Shown in pieces: positions 8,507 to 18,192 of a stretch of DNA of 64,000 bases (its first letter is position 1; every line of letters starts with the position of its first letter). Both the position numbers and the translations under genes were made by a program. The notes beneath the pieces are model-generated. The model saw nothing but the letters and a program-made list of their open reading frames with translations, was not told the DNA's origin and did not search any database. The stretch is taken from positions 157,202 through 221,201 of the forward strand of contig WQWM01000001.1 of assembly GCA_009785335.1 (NCBI GenBank), read 5' to 3'. The stretch comes from Oscillospiraceae bacterium. Lineage in GTDB: Bacteria; Bacillota; Clostridia; Oscillospirales; Acutalibacteraceae.

Positions 8507-8947
8507 ATGAAACGCATTTTCCAACTGGCGTTGATTACGCTGCTTGCAGTGGCACTCATGTTGCCCGCAGCCGCCATCATCAACACCGACGGCTCTGACC
8601 CCAACTGGGATGGTGTCGAAGGCATCGTGCCCGCAATGAACGATATCATCTCGGATGAGTATGACGAAACCGCCAACCATAACGATGATTATCTCGGTTA
8701 TGTTGAAGTGGACGAACATTACGAAGTCCCCGAGCGTCATCCCCTGGCGCGTAACAACGAAGACTACGCAGAGATTGAGCCCATCAGCGCAGAAACTGGC
8801 GGCACCAACGGCTTGTCCAACACAATGGCGATTTTGATTTATTCCGCGCTTGGTTTGGCTCTGTTCGCGGTATTGCTGTCCATCATTGCGCTGGTCAACG
8901 CTGGCCGCAAATCGTCTCGCAAAAAAATCAAGAACGATTTCTTCTAA
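8507..8947 (+). CDS. small secreted/membrane-anchored acidic protein, paralog 3 of 3
   Basis: NTDGSDPNWDGVEGIVP, YEVPERHPLAR, EPISAETGG, C-terminal TM. Confidence 0.85.
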   Translation: MKRIFQLALITLLAVALMLPAAAIINTDGSDPNWDGVEGIVPAMNDIISDEYDETANHNDDYLGYVEVDEHYEVPERHPLARNNEDYAEIEPISAETGGTNGLSNTMAILIYSALGLALFAVLLSIIALVNAGRKSSRKKIKNDFF

Positions 8948-8956
8948 GGAACTGCC

Positions 8957-9796
8957 ATGGCATTACCCACGCAATTGTATGCAATGTTAACGCACGAAAG
9001 CCTCCCTCACGCCTTGTTGCTTGAGGGGGGCACGCAAGCTTTTCGGCGTGAAGTTGCCCTCGAACTCGCACAGGCACTGCTATGCGAAAGTCAGCCGCAC
9101 GACCCTGATCAAGCCAGCCTATTCGGCGAACCCGAGCCCACCCCAAAGCCCTGCAGCAGCTGCAATCACTGCCACAAAGCCCTGCAGAACATACACCCCG
9201 ACCTGCACTTGGCCGAAGGTGGCACCGGCACACGCTCGTTTCATATTGATGCCATTCGCGACATTCGTCGGCAGGCGTCGGTGTTGCCCAACGAAGCCGA
9301 GCACAAAGTCTTTGTGCTGCACAACGCCCACAGCATGACTGCTGAGGCGCAAAACGCGCTGCTAAAATTGCTGGAAGAACCACCCGATTATGTCTGCTTA
9401 ATTTTAACCGCACCGGCACGTAAGCTGCTGCTGCAAACGGTCATCTCCCGCGTGGCGACCGTTAATCTTGGCCCCGCCGCCGAAGAAGCGCTTGACCCCG
9501 AGCGCGAGGCATTGCTGCAACAACATGCCACGGTCATCACGCAGGCGATGTTGCATGGCGGGCGACCCTATGCCATGTTGCAAGCCACCGCTCCTCTCGA
9601 GGGCGACCGCGAGCTGCTGCGCGAGCTGCTGCCCTGCCTGCGCCGTGCCCTGCACGCACGGCTGATAGAAGACATCACCCTGACGCCGCGCGCGTTGCGG
9701 CTCATCGACGAACTGCGCACGCTGGAAGATGCGCTGCACCGTAACGCCAACCTGAATTTGCTCATCACACGGCTGGCGACAATGAACGAGAAATAA
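8957..9796 (+). CDS. holB: DNA polymerase III subunit delta'
   Basis: HALLLEGG, CSSCNHCHKALQNIHPDLHLAEG, VFVLHNAHSMTAEAQNALLKLLEEPP. Confidence 0.9.
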   Translation: MALPTQLYAMLTHESLPHALLLEGGTQAFRREVALELAQALLCESQPHDPDQASLFGEPEPTPKPCSSCNHCHKALQNIHPDLHLAEGGTGTRSFHIDAIRDIRRQASVLPNEAEHKVFVLHNAHSMTAEAQNALLKLLEEPPDYVCLILTAPARKLLLQTVISRVATVNLGPAAEEALDPEREALLQQHATVITQAMLHGGRPYAMLQATAPLEGDRELLRELLPCLRRALHARLIEDITLTPRALRLIDELRTLEDALHRNANLNLLITRLATMNEK

Positions 9797-9841
9797 ACAT
9801 GCGGAGTTTGTTCTGCATTGTCAAATAGAAAGGGAAACCCT

Positions 9842-11191
9842 ATGGCCATCATCATTGGCGTGCGATTTCGCGAAATCGGACGCGTGTATTATTTCGACCC
9901 CGGCGAACACGAGGTAAACAAAGGCGACCGCGTGATTGTAGAGACCGCTCGCGGCATCGAATGCGGCGAGGTTGCGCAAGGCCGCACCGAAGTGCCCGAC
10001 GAAGAAATCAAGAAACCGCTTAAACCCCTGCTGCGCATTGCAACGGAGCAGGATCTCGCAAACGTGGCAGGCAAAGCGGCCAAAGAAGCCGAAGCCTTCA
10101 AGGTTGGCGAAGAAAAAATCGCTAAGCATGCGCTAGACATGAAACTGGTCAACGTTGAATACACTTTTGACGGCAGCAAGATTGTCTTCAATTTCACCGC
10201 CGATCAACGTGTGGATTTTCGCGCTCTGGTGCGCGATCTTGCTTCCAGCTTTCGCACACGCATTGAGCTGCGGCAAATCGGCGTGCGCGACGAAGCCAAA
10301 CTGCTGGGTGGCTTGGGCATTTGCGGGCGACCGTTTTGCTGCAGCACCTTCATGGGCGACTTCCATCCCGTGAGCATCAACATGGCCAAAGGGCAGGGAT
10401 TGAGTCTCAATCCCACGAAAATTTCGGGCACCTGCGGGCGACTGATGTGCTGCCTGAAGTACGAAGAAACTGCCTATGCCGACGCCGCAAAAACGCTGCC
10501 TCGCGTGGGTTCAACGGTGCAAACACCCGAGGGCCCGGGCCGGGTGACGGAAGTCAATGCTGTGTCGCAGGACATCAAGGTCAAGCTTGAAAGTCGCATG
10601 GACGGCCCGCCTACGGTGTTCCGCTATGACAACGAAAAAGGTGTGATTCGCAAGCCTGCCAAGGAAACCGGGCTGCGCGACAACTCTCTGCTGGGCGAGC
10701 TGGATGCCAAACCGCTGCGTAGCTATGCAGAGCCCGCCGCGCCACCGCGCCGCGCCGAACAAAAGCCACAACGCCCGCGTAATCAACCGCGCAACCAAGA
10801 GCAAAAGCCCCGCACGCAGTCTAATCAAACACAAAAGCCCGCAGGCGAGCAAAGCGAAGCTGCACGCCCGCAGGCACGCAGTAATCAACCACAGAAACCT
10901 GCAGTCGAGAGAAGCGAAGCGACTCGCTCGCCGCAGGCGCGCAACAATAACCGCAACCGCAACAACAAAAACCGCAACCCGCAGCAGCAACAAGCTAATG
11001 CTCCCGCCAGACAACAGCAACAAGCCACAACACCTGCGCCAAACCATAACGAAGCAACTGGCACACCGCAGGTGAGACGTGCTAACGCACCCAAGCCTGA
11101 GGGTCAACAGCAGCAGAGCAACCGCCGCCAACCGTGGCACCGAAATAAGCGAAAAAACAACAACAATGGCAACAATAATAACCAAAATTAG
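9842..11191 (+). CDS. ricT: PSP1-domain protein (YaaT/RicT family) with long Gln/Asn/Arg-rich tail
   Basis: GVRFREIGRVYYFDPGEHEVNKGDRVIVETARGIECGEV; CGRPFCCSTFMGDFHPVSINMAKGQGLSLNPTKISGTCGRLMCCLKYE. Confidence 0.9.
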   Translation: MAIIIGVRFREIGRVYYFDPGEHEVNKGDRVIVETARGIECGEVAQGRTEVPDEEIKKPLKPLLRIATEQDLANVAGKAAKEAEAFKVGEEKIAKHALDMKLVNVEYTFDGSKIVFNFTADQRVDFRALVRDLASSFRTRIELRQIGVRDEAKLLGGLGICGRPFCCSTFMGDFHPVSINMAKGQGLSLNPTKISGTCGRLMCCLKYEETAYADAAKTLPRVGSTVQTPEGPGRVTEVNAVSQDIKVKLESRMDGPPTVFRYDNEKGVIRKPAKETGLRDNSLLGELDAKPLRSYAEPAAPPRRAEQKPQRPRNQPRNQEQKPRTQSNQTQKPAGEQSEAARPQARSNQPQKPAVERSEATRSPQARNNNRNRNNKNRNPQQQQANAPARQQQQATTPAPNHNEATGTPQVRRANAPKPEGQQQQSNRRQPWHRNKRKNNNNGNNNNQN

Positions 11192-11201
11192 GAGGAAACC
11201 C

Positions 11202-11381
11202 ATGGCTTTTCGAATCAACGAAGAATGCATTTCCTGCGGCCTTTGCGAGGCCACCTGCCCCAACGAATGCATCAGCGAAGTGGACGGCGTGTTCGTCATT
11301 GACGAAAGCAAATGCGCCGGCGACGACTGCAAAGAGTGCGTGGACATGTGCCCAGTTGGCGCAATTGTGCCCGCGCAATAG
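11202..11381 (+). CDS. 2x[4Fe-4S] ferredoxin
   Basis: CISCGLCEATCP and CKECVDMCPVGAI; AGGAGG RBS. Confidence 0.93.
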   Translation: MAFRINEECISCGLCEATCPNECISEVDGVFVIDESKCAGDDCKECVDMCPVGAIVPAQ

Positions 11382-11394
11382 CCCGCAAAAACAT

Positions 11395-11428
11395 AAACGC
11401 CCCGAAAATTGGGGCGTTTGATTTTTTT
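11395..11428 (+). terminator. intrinsic terminator
   Basis: AAACGCCCCGAAAATTGGGGCGTTTGATTTTTTT. Confidence 0.8.
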
Positions 11429-11453
11429 GTTGTTTTACTTGAGAACAGACCCT

Positions 11454-11539
11454 CGTGTAGGGGCGGCAATCTGCCGCCCGTGACGTTTTATGGCGCATGA
11501 GAGCGATCCCCCGGGCGGCTAATAGCCGCCCCTACACGA
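11454..11539. repeat. double-hairpin palindromic element, family A
   Basis: TGTAGGGGCGGCAATCTGCCGCCCG ... CGGGCGGCTAATAGCCGCCCCTACA. Confidence 0.85.
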
Positions 11540-11553
11540 GATCACATTTCAAC

Positions 11554-12285
11554 TTAATACAATTTCGCCAGCATCTCGCGCGGCCACGCCAATTCAGCCT
11601 CATAGCCGCGTTCACTCAGCCAGTCAATCACGGCTTGCCAAGCGGTGCGCGCTTGTGCAACATTGCCTAGCTCGCTGTGCAGGCAAGCAATCGAGTATAA
11701 CGCATCGACCAGTTCGCGATCTTGTTCGTATGATTGCTGCCACAACGCAAAGGCTTCATCGAAATTCCCCTGCGCTTTGGCGGCGTCTCCTGTCGTAAAA
11801 TACGGCTTTTCGGCTTGCCCCAGTTTGTGCAACAGCAGCATATTCTGTCGCGTAGCTTTTTCACAGCCCAACTCGGCCGCCTGTGCATAGCCCGCCTGCG
11901 CACGCTCAAGATATTCCCAGCCGCGCAGTTCGAGCAAATAGGCATAGCTCAAATGATCTTCAGGGTCATTCTCAGGCAAGCGCTTTTCCAACTCCGCACG
12001 TGCAGCGCGGTAGCTTTCTTCATCACTGCGATCAGCTTCATAGGCCGCAAGCAGCCGCTCGCCACGATGACGATAAGGCGTTTTGCCCGGCTCAAACAGC
12101 GTGTCAATGCGCACGCCCAATGCCTGCGCCAACAAGGGCAGCATGGCAATATCCGGCGCGGTTGTTTCGGTTTCCCACTTGCTAATGGCCTGCGCCGTGC
12201 AGCCCAAACGTGCCGCAAGCTGCTCCTGCGTGAGGTTAAATTCTGCCCGCAGATTCTTAATGTTTGTGCCAAGATGAAGTTTCAT
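11554..12285 (-). CDS. XRE-family HTH regulator with C-terminal TPR-like region
   Basis: IKNLRAEFNLTQEQLAARLGCTAQAISKWETETTAPDIAMLPLLAQALGVRIDTLF. Confidence 0.88.
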   Translation of the reverse strand: MKLHLGTNIKNLRAEFNLTQEQLAARLGCTAQAISKWETETTAPDIAMLPLLAQALGVRIDTLFEPGKTPYRHRGERLLAAYEADRSDEESYRAARAELEKRLPENDPEDHLSYAYLLELRGWEYLERAQAGYAQAAELGCEKATRQNMLLLHKLGQAEKPYFTTGDAAKAQGNFDEAFALWQQSYEQDRELVDALYSIACLHSELGNVAQARTAWQAVIDWLSERGYEAELAWPREMLAKLY

Positions 12286-12339
12286 GGCATATTCTCCTTT
12301 CGGTTGATAATACCATGATACACCAGCGTGCACACAAAG

Positions 12340-13023
12340 TCAATCACCGCGTCGGCAAGCCGCACTCACCGCCCAAGCAAGTGCACAACCCAGCACCACC
12401 CACAGCGGGTTGAACCAAAACATCGTGCCCACAATCACACACAGCAAAACAATCTGATGCCACTTTAAACCCTTGAGCTTGCCATAAGGCACATGCTCCC
12501 ACGCAGTGAAAATCAGCAGCATCGCAAGCGGCGACGCGGGAATGCGCAAAAACAGCTCAGGGATAATCACCCGCGTGGCATCGAAATAGAGGGCAAGGTT
12601 GAGCAGTGTCGTCACGATAATTCCCACCACGCTTGCAGGCAAGAATCGGCGAAGCCGGGGAAATTTACGCGGCCAAGTGATGAGCACCACCATCATGATG
12701 GTAGAAAACAGCACCGTGCGCCAGTTGGGGTGAAAGCCCCACATGCGATAGCTCAACAGCAACTCGTGCATGCTTGCGCCCACCGCGCCTGTGGCGAAGT
12801 AGCCCGCCGTTTGATGCATCGTCACACGCACCGCCAAGCCCATGCCCAGCCCGGGATATAATCCCGGCAACGGCCAAAAGCGCACAGGCAGTTTATGCGA
12901 AACATGCATCGCAACCAGCATCGCAACGCTCACGCCCCATTGCGCAAGCAACACGCGTGGCTCAATCACCAGCACGCTCAGCAGCAGCGGCAGCGCGGTG
13001 AGTATATATCCCAGAATCTTCAT
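12340..13023 (-). CDS. multi-pass membrane protein of unknown function
   Basis: MKILGYILTALPLLLSVLVIEPRVLLAQWG..., several TM segments. Confidence 0.7.
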   Translation of the reverse strand: MKILGYILTALPLLLSVLVIEPRVLLAQWGVSVAMLVAMHVSHKLPVRFWPLPGLYPGLGMGLAVRVTMHQTAGYFATGAVGASMHELLLSYRMWGFHPNWRTVLFSTIMMVVLITWPRKFPRLRRFLPASVVGIIVTTLLNLALYFDATRVIIPELFLRIPASPLAMLLIFTAWEHVPYGKLKGLKWHQIVLLCVIVGTMFWFNPLWVVLGCALAWAVSAACRRGD

Positions 13024-13066
13024 ATAGTTTAGTATAACACACCCGCCCAAGAAAGGCAAGAATTTT

Positions 13067-13909
13067 ATGCGATTATTTGATTTGCACTGCGACACACTAA
13101 CCACAAAAATGGGGCACATCTCACTTGACCACGGCAAGCTATTCAAGCAATGGGCACAGCTGTGGGCGGTCTTCGTGCCCGATACCCTGCAAGGCCAAGC
13201 CGCTGCGGATTATTTCGACCGCATCGCTGCGTCTTACCACACACAGCACAGCGAAATTTCACGCGTTTGCCAGCCTATCCTGGCCCTAGAAAACGGCAAC
13301 GCCCTAGCAGGTGATTTGCAGCGCCTTGACCACATGCATGCGCTGGGCGTGCGCACCATCACCCTCACCTGGAATGGCGAAAACGAGCTTGCCTATGGTT
13401 GCCGCACGGGTTCGTCACAAGGGCTAAAGACCTTTGGCAAGCAGGCCGCGCAGCGCATGGTTGAGCTGGGCATCCACCCCGATGTGTCGCATCTGAACCC
13501 TGCCGGCTTCTGGGATGTCGCAGCCCTCGATAAGCCCATATTGGCCACGCACAGCACCTGTGCAACATTGGCACCCAACTTCGCCTGGCGCAATCTCAGC
13601 GACGACCAGCTGCGAGCTATCTTCGCAAGCGGCGGCCTCATAGGACTTTGTCTGTGCCAAGATTTCCTCGGCGGCGCGGGTGATGCACAAGCTGTGGCGC
13701 AGCATTTGGCGCACATGTTATCGCTGGGCGGCGAAGATTGCGTAGCACTGGGCAGCGATTTCGACGGCTGCACCGTGCACGAAAGCTTGGCAGGGCTGGA
13801 TAAACTGCCGCAGCTGCATGATGACCTGATCAGGCTAGGTTTTGATGAACATGTTCTGCCTAAATTTTTCTGGGAGAACGCTGAGAAATTCTTTATGAGC
13901 CCTGAATAG
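13067..13909 (+). CDS. membrane dipeptidase (peptidase M19/renal dipeptidase family)
   Basis: MRLFDLHCDTLT, LTWNGENELAYG, DVSHLNPAGFWDVA, LGSDFDG. Confidence 0.92.
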   Translation: MRLFDLHCDTLTTKMGHISLDHGKLFKQWAQLWAVFVPDTLQGQAAADYFDRIAASYHTQHSEISRVCQPILALENGNALAGDLQRLDHMHALGVRTITLTWNGENELAYGCRTGSSQGLKTFGKQAAQRMVELGIHPDVSHLNPAGFWDVAALDKPILATHSTCATLAPNFAWRNLSDDQLRAIFASGGLIGLCLCQDFLGGAGDAQAVAQHLAHMLSLGGEDCVALGSDFDGCTVHESLAGLDKLPQLHDDLIRLGFDEHVLPKFFWENAEKFFMSPE

Positions 13910-13951
13910 AACACAGCGAAGCGACGTGCTCCCCGCAGGGGCGACGCGACG

Positions 13952-13985
13952 AAAAAGCCACCCCAGAGGGTGGCTTTTTGTTTTT
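13952..13985 (+). terminator. intrinsic terminator
   Basis: AAAAAGCCACCCCAGAGGGTGGCTTTTTG. Confidence 0.8.
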
Positions 13986-14248
13986 CACGTCCTGCACATT
14001 TCACGGTCTAAGCGTGGAGTGCAATATCATCATAACAAAACGTTAACCACAAGTCAATATATTTCGCGCTGAATTGTTGCAGTGCAGTGCAGAAAAATCT
14101 CGCCTTGGAAAATCCTTCCTGCCTGCTTTGCATCTTACGGAAAATCCTTCATCCACATCACAATTTGTGGCATCACGAATATTCACGCGCGAGAGCGGCA
14201 GAATAAATGCAGCTCTGCACATCAAATCATATAGAAATGAGTGTATTT

Positions 14249-14467
14249 ATGCAGTTTTTTGAAAATATCCGCCGCCGTCGCAGCCGTGCCGCAGCCGCCC
14301 GCCACCGTCAATGGTGGGAAACCGCAGCTGAATTCCCTGTTGAGCCACCTCCGGATTTCGATCCCGACATCGCGAATTTCCCCGCCAGCGAGTTCGACCC
14401 CATGGGCAGCTACACTGGCAACCCAATCGACGGTGGCTCGCCCGTGCAAGACGCCGACGACCTGTAA
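14249..14467 (+). CDS. small protein (72 aa), Arg-rich N-terminus and acidic C-terminus
   Basis: MQFFENIRRRRSRAAAARHRQWWETAAEFPVEPPPDFDPDIANFPASEFDPMGSYTGNPIDGGSPVQDADDL followed by a terminator. Confidence 0.5.
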   Translation: MQFFENIRRRRSRAAAARHRQWWETAAEFPVEPPPDFDPDIANFPASEFDPMGSYTGNPIDGGSPVQDADDL

Positions 14468-14477
14468 GATGGCGCAC

Positions 14478-14513
14478 AAAAACCACTCTGCGTGCTTGCA
14501 GAGTGGTTTTTTA
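14478..14513 (+). terminator. intrinsic terminator
   Basis: AAAACCACTCTGC..GCAGAGTGGTTTTTT. Confidence 0.8.
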
Positions 14514-14524
14514 TGTCATGTTAA

Positions 14525-14632
14525 CTAACAGCAGAAAATAGCCCCGAGAATCCCGCGCAGCACGAAAAAACTGCCCACTACGCCAGCAATGGCTACCAAC
14601 GAACTGGTGATATACGGCCAAACAGTATTCAT
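14525..14632 (-). CDS. 35-aa membrane peptide
   Basis: MNTVWPYITSSLVAIAGVVGSFFVLRGILGAIFCC*; AGGAGTG upstream. Confidence 0.5.
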   Translation of the reverse strand: MNTVWPYITSSLVAIAGVVGSFFVLRGILGAIFCC

Positions 14633-14647
14633 GTCAACACTCCTTTA

Positions 14648-15907
14648 TCATGCAGCATCAGAAGTTATATGCTCCGGCGGCTCTTTTTTGCATGCCCGCT
14701 CAAACAGCAGCAGGAAGCCCAATTGCACCACAAACATCCCTGCTAGGGTAAGATACAAAAAGTTCAACGTCGAGCTTGTTTCTCCAAGCGGGCGCGGTGT
14801 AATGTCTAAAATCATCGTGGCGATTTGCGGCCCCACCAGCGCGGCAATGGCCCATGCCGTGAGCATATAGCCCTGAATGGTGGCCAGTTGCTTCATGCCA
14901 TATTGTTGGTTAAGAATCTCCGGCAAGCACGCAAAGCCTGCGCCGAAGAAAAATTGAACCACAAAGATGATCCCGAACGACGACAAGTAGTGAAGTCCTC
15001 CAATGCCCACAGCCAGCAAGCAAATGGCAATGGATGCAATGGACATCACATAATAGGGCAAATGTTTTTTGTTGGTTTTGTCTTGCGACGACGCCATAAT
15101 CAAGCGGCCCACCAAGTTGCCGCCGCCCGCCGTGAGCGTGCAGAACAGCACAATGAGTGCGCGGTTGAGGTTTTCATCTAGGCCCAGCATGATGTAAATC
15201 TGCTGCTCGTGGCTCATCAACGCCAAGCCAGCCGCAATGTTGATAAACAACACCACCCACAGGAACGCAAACTTGGGCTTGAACACAACCTCTTTGATCG
15301 AAAGCGTGCGTGCAGCAGCCTCGTAGGGCTTGAGCGGAGGGCGGTCAATAATGACATACGCCACAAAACACAGTACGCCATATAGCCCAGTGAGAATGTA
15401 GAACGCTTGATAAACCGTGAATGTTTGCAGCAAAAAGCCGATAATCGGATTACCAATCAGCCCCGCCAAGCCAAACGCAGCAATCGCCAAGCCAGCCGCA
15501 AAGCCTTTGCGGTCGTCAAACCACATCATCAGCGTTTTCACGGGGGTCAAATAGCCAAGACCCAAGCCAATGCCTTGAACCGGCCCAAAGCCGATGACCG
15601 CCACCAGCGGGCTGCCAATTTGCACACCAATGGCGGTAATCAACCAGCCAGCGGTGAAGAAAATGAACGTGTATAACGAAGCACGTTTCACGCTGCGTTC
15701 CACCAGCTTGCCGCCAAAGGCCGCTGTCATGCCCAAGAAAAACAACGCCAGCATGAAGCACAAGGTGAGCAAAAACGGCGTGAACGCAGGAGCATGCAAG
15801 GCAATGTCCTCGCGGAACAACGTCCAGCAATACACGGAACCAGTGGAAAAGCTCATGAATATCATTGGCCAAAAGCCACTTATCCACTTTCCCTTTGGAA
15901 TTTTCAT
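14648..15907 (-). CDS. MFS transporter, OFA (oxalate/formate antiporter) type
   Basis: 12-TM-like protein, MSFSTGSVYCWTLFREDI, GPVQGIGLGLGYLTPVKTLMMWFDDRKGFAAGLAIAAFGLAGLIGNPI. Confidence 0.85.
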   Translation of the reverse strand: MKIPKGKWISGFWPMIFMSFSTGSVYCWTLFREDIALHAPAFTPFLLTLCFMLALFFLGMTAAFGGKLVERSVKRASLYTFIFFTAGWLITAIGVQIGSPLVAVIGFGPVQGIGLGLGYLTPVKTLMMWFDDRKGFAAGLAIAAFGLAGLIGNPIIGFLLQTFTVYQAFYILTGLYGVLCFVAYVIIDRPPLKPYEAAARTLSIKEVVFKPKFAFLWVVLFINIAAGLALMSHEQQIYIMLGLDENLNRALIVLFCTLTAGGGNLVGRLIMASSQDKTNKKHLPYYVMSIASIAICLLAVGIGGLHYLSSFGIIFVVQFFFGAGFACLPEILNQQYGMKQLATIQGYMLTAWAIAALVGPQIATMILDITPRPLGETSSTLNFLYLTLAGMFVVQLGFLLLFERACKKEPPEHITSDAA

Positions 15908-15953
15908 AGCAAAAGTCCTCACTTTTTATAATATATAAATTCCGCTTTTGTCG

Positions 15954-15992
15954 CCCCCTTTGGGGGAGATGTCTCGAAGAGACAGAGGGGGT
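15954..15992. repeat. palindromic repeat family B
   Basis: CCCCCTTTGGGGGAGATGTCTCGAAGAGACAGAGGGGGT. Confidence 0.7.
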
Positions 15993-16000
15993 AACCTTTA

Positions 16001-17032
16001 TTATGTCAAAAAACCAAACACGCGAAACAAGAAGATAAACAGCGTCAGCGTCAGCGCCGAAAACGTCATGGTAATCATTAGCACCGAGCTGCCGATGTAG
16101 GTGTCACCGCCTAACTCCGCCTGCATCACATATGCACCAACGGCCATGGGCAACGCATTCAAAATCATGATGATGGTCAAGTCGCTGCCACGGAAGCCGA
16201 ACGCAAGCGCAATGGCCACCGCAACCACGGGCATCAGCATCAGCTTGAACACTGAGGCGATGATGACATACTTAAACTTGGTGTCGAACCCATGGAACTT
16301 TAAGTTCGCGCCCACGCAAATCATCGCAAGGGGCATCACAATGCCCGCAAGCGCATTGAGCGTGTTGGCCAAGAAATCCGGCAAGGCATCTCCATAAAGG
16401 TTATCACCCAGCGCGTTTTGCCCAACAATCGTGTCGCTCAAGCCCAGCCCCAGCGCATTGAAAATCAGCCCTAAAATCACGCCAATCACAATGGGATTTT
16501 TGATGACCGAAAGCAAAACACTCAGCGACACTTTGCCAATATTTTTGTCGCTGCCTTTGGCATCTTGCACGGCAAACAGCACCGATGCCGTTGCATAAGA
16601 CATAATGAGCAAAATCGACACCGCCAACATGCTTTTGGGCAGCACATCTGGGTCGTGGTAGCCAGTGAACATCAACACAAACAGCGGTGGCGCAACCACG
16701 GATAAGCTGCTGCGATATGCACTGTTCACAAACGCCGAAACCGAGCTTTTGTCGCGCATGAGCTTGGCCGTTAGCAGCCAAACCCCAAAAAAAATCACAA
16801 CCATCAACGCCATGTTGAAGAATATAAACTGCATGTCAAGCACGTTTGACAAATTGGCACGACGAATGGAGTTGAAGATAGTAACCGGGATGCCTGTGTA
16901 GAAGATGACTTTGTTGCCTTTTGCGGCAAATTTGTCGTCAACCATCCCCAGCCGCCGCAACACAATGCCAAGCCCCGCAAGCAAGATGAAGGGCATGGTG
17001 GTGTCTAGGGTGCGAACCATGTAGTCTAGCAC
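16001..17032 (-). CDS. AEC (auxin efflux carrier) family transporter
   Basis: Ten-TM-like protein: LLAGLGIVLRRLGMVDDKFAAKGNKVIFYTGIPVTIFNSI ... GIVMPLAMICVGANL. Confidence 0.85.
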   Translation of the reverse strand: MLDYMVRTLDTTMPFILLAGLGIVLRRLGMVDDKFAAKGNKVIFYTGIPVTIFNSIRRANLSNVLDMQFIFFNMALMVVIFFGVWLLTAKLMRDKSSVSAFVNSAYRSSLSVVAPPLFVLMFTGYHDPDVLPKSMLAVSILLIMSYATASVLFAVQDAKGSDKNIGKVSLSVLLSVIKNPIVIGVILGLIFNALGLGLSDTIVGQNALGDNLYGDALPDFLANTLNALAGIVMPLAMICVGANLKFHGFDTKFKYVIIASVFKLMLMPVVAVAIALAFGFRGSDLTIIMILNALPMAVGAYVMQAELGGDTYIGSSVLMITMTFSALTLTLFIFLFRVFGFLT

Positions 17033-17272
17033 AGTGATTACTCCTCAAAAAAGCAGCGAAGCACTTCACAGTGCCCCACCGCGGGGTGGATGTGCGGTGA
17101 AACGGGCCTCTTGCACGTGCTCAAATAGAACACAGCGAAGCGACTTTTGCGCGCCTTAGCGTGCACAAAGTAGAGCCCCACCGCAGGTGGTTTTTCGCTA
17201 GGCAAGGCTTGAGCAAGGGAAGTGTACAAAGGTACACGACCGAAGCGAAAACGCAGCATAGCGGAAAAAGAA

Positions 17273-17364
17273 TGGCGGAGAGCAAGGGATTCGAACCCTC
17301 GGTACGTTTAAGGCGTACACACGATTTCCAATCGTGCTCCTTCGACCAACTCGGACAACTCTCC
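17273..17364 (-). tRNA. tRNA-Ser (anticodon GGA), CCA encoded
   Basis: Minus strand GGAGAGTTGTCCGAGTTGGTCGAAGGAGCACGATTGGAAATCGTG...GGTTCGAATCCCTTGCTCTCCGCCA; long variable arm. Confidence 0.95.
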
Positions 17365-17376
17365 ATATAATACACT

Positions 17377-17405
17377 ATTATAGCACAGCCCTGCGATGAT
17401 GTCAA
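17377..17405 (-). promoter_or_regulatory. sigma-A promoter of tRNA-Ser
   Basis: TTGACA-17-TATAAT on minus strand. Confidence 0.75.
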
Positions 17406-17474
17406 CTAAAATTTCGCGCAGACGGCAAAACCCCAGCAGCAGGTGAGCTGCCGGGGTAGCGTAGTTGACAAAAG

Positions 17475-18158
17475 TTACTTAAAGAAAAAGCTTAAGCCGG
17501 AGAACAACGCTGCCGTGCCTGCGCTGCTGGCTGCTTTGCCGGCCAGTGCCGCCGTTTGCGCTTGCAACAGCAGGGCTTCTTCGCTGTTTGCTTCTAGTTG
17601 CCACCTGTGCAGCTGTTCTTCGTAGAGATTCACGGCTTCTTTCCATGATTCCGCCCTGAAGTTGACTAAGTAAGAGTAAATCTCATTCAGCGCAAGCGGA
17701 TAGCGATAGTTTGGCGGAATCAGGTTTACGTACTCCATTTTTGCGATGAGTGCATCTTCAAACGGTTTGCGTTTATAGTCCATATAACGCTGCAAAACGC
17801 CCTTTTCCTCAAACAGTTCTCGCAATTTTAACGACGTTAAAGACAATGGTATCTTGCCGTTTAGTATACGATTGATGTCTTTTTTCTGCTTTTCACTTAT
17901 GTCGAAGCAGGCGTTTAACTCATAGAAATTGCGAAATTCGCATACATCGGATATTTCTTCACGTTTTATCAACTGGTATAGATATTGGTTCGCGGGAATT
18001 GCTTTATATTGCATCTGAAGCGCATCAACAAAATCCGATTCCGATGCTTCCAAATACGGCGTAATCACCGAATTCGCGGTTTGGATGACCTCTAACAGCG
18101 TTGGTGTATCTAGGGTTAAAACCGACGCTGCTTGCGGAATGGAAAGTGCTGTTGACAT
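17475..18158 (-). CDS. hypothetical protein behind a poly-G-tract promoter
   Basis: GAGGAGA RBS; MSTALSIPQAASVLTLDTPTLLEVIQTANSVITPYLEASESDFVDALQ...; no family recognised. Confidence 0.75.
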   Translation of the reverse strand: MSTALSIPQAASVLTLDTPTLLEVIQTANSVITPYLEASESDFVDALQMQYKAIPANQYLYQLIKREEISDVCEFRNFYELNACFDISEKQKKDINRILNGKIPLSLTSLKLRELFEEKGVLQRYMDYKRKPFEDALIAKMEYVNLIPPNYRYPLALNEIYSYLVNFRAESWKEAVNLYEEQLHRWQLEANSEEALLLQAQTAALAGKAASSAGTAALFSGLSFFFK

Positions 18159-18192
18159 AACAAAAAATCTCCTCTGTGAAATAGTAACTAAA

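Noticed and set aside
10511-11347. 278-aa minus-strand hydrophobic ORF
   Set aside because: Antisense to the Gln/Asn/Arg-rich tail of ricT and the ferredoxin; Leu-rich product is the expected shadow of that composition.
17121-17405. ORFs overlapping the tRNA-Ser locus
   Set aside because: They run through a clear tRNA gene and its promoter.
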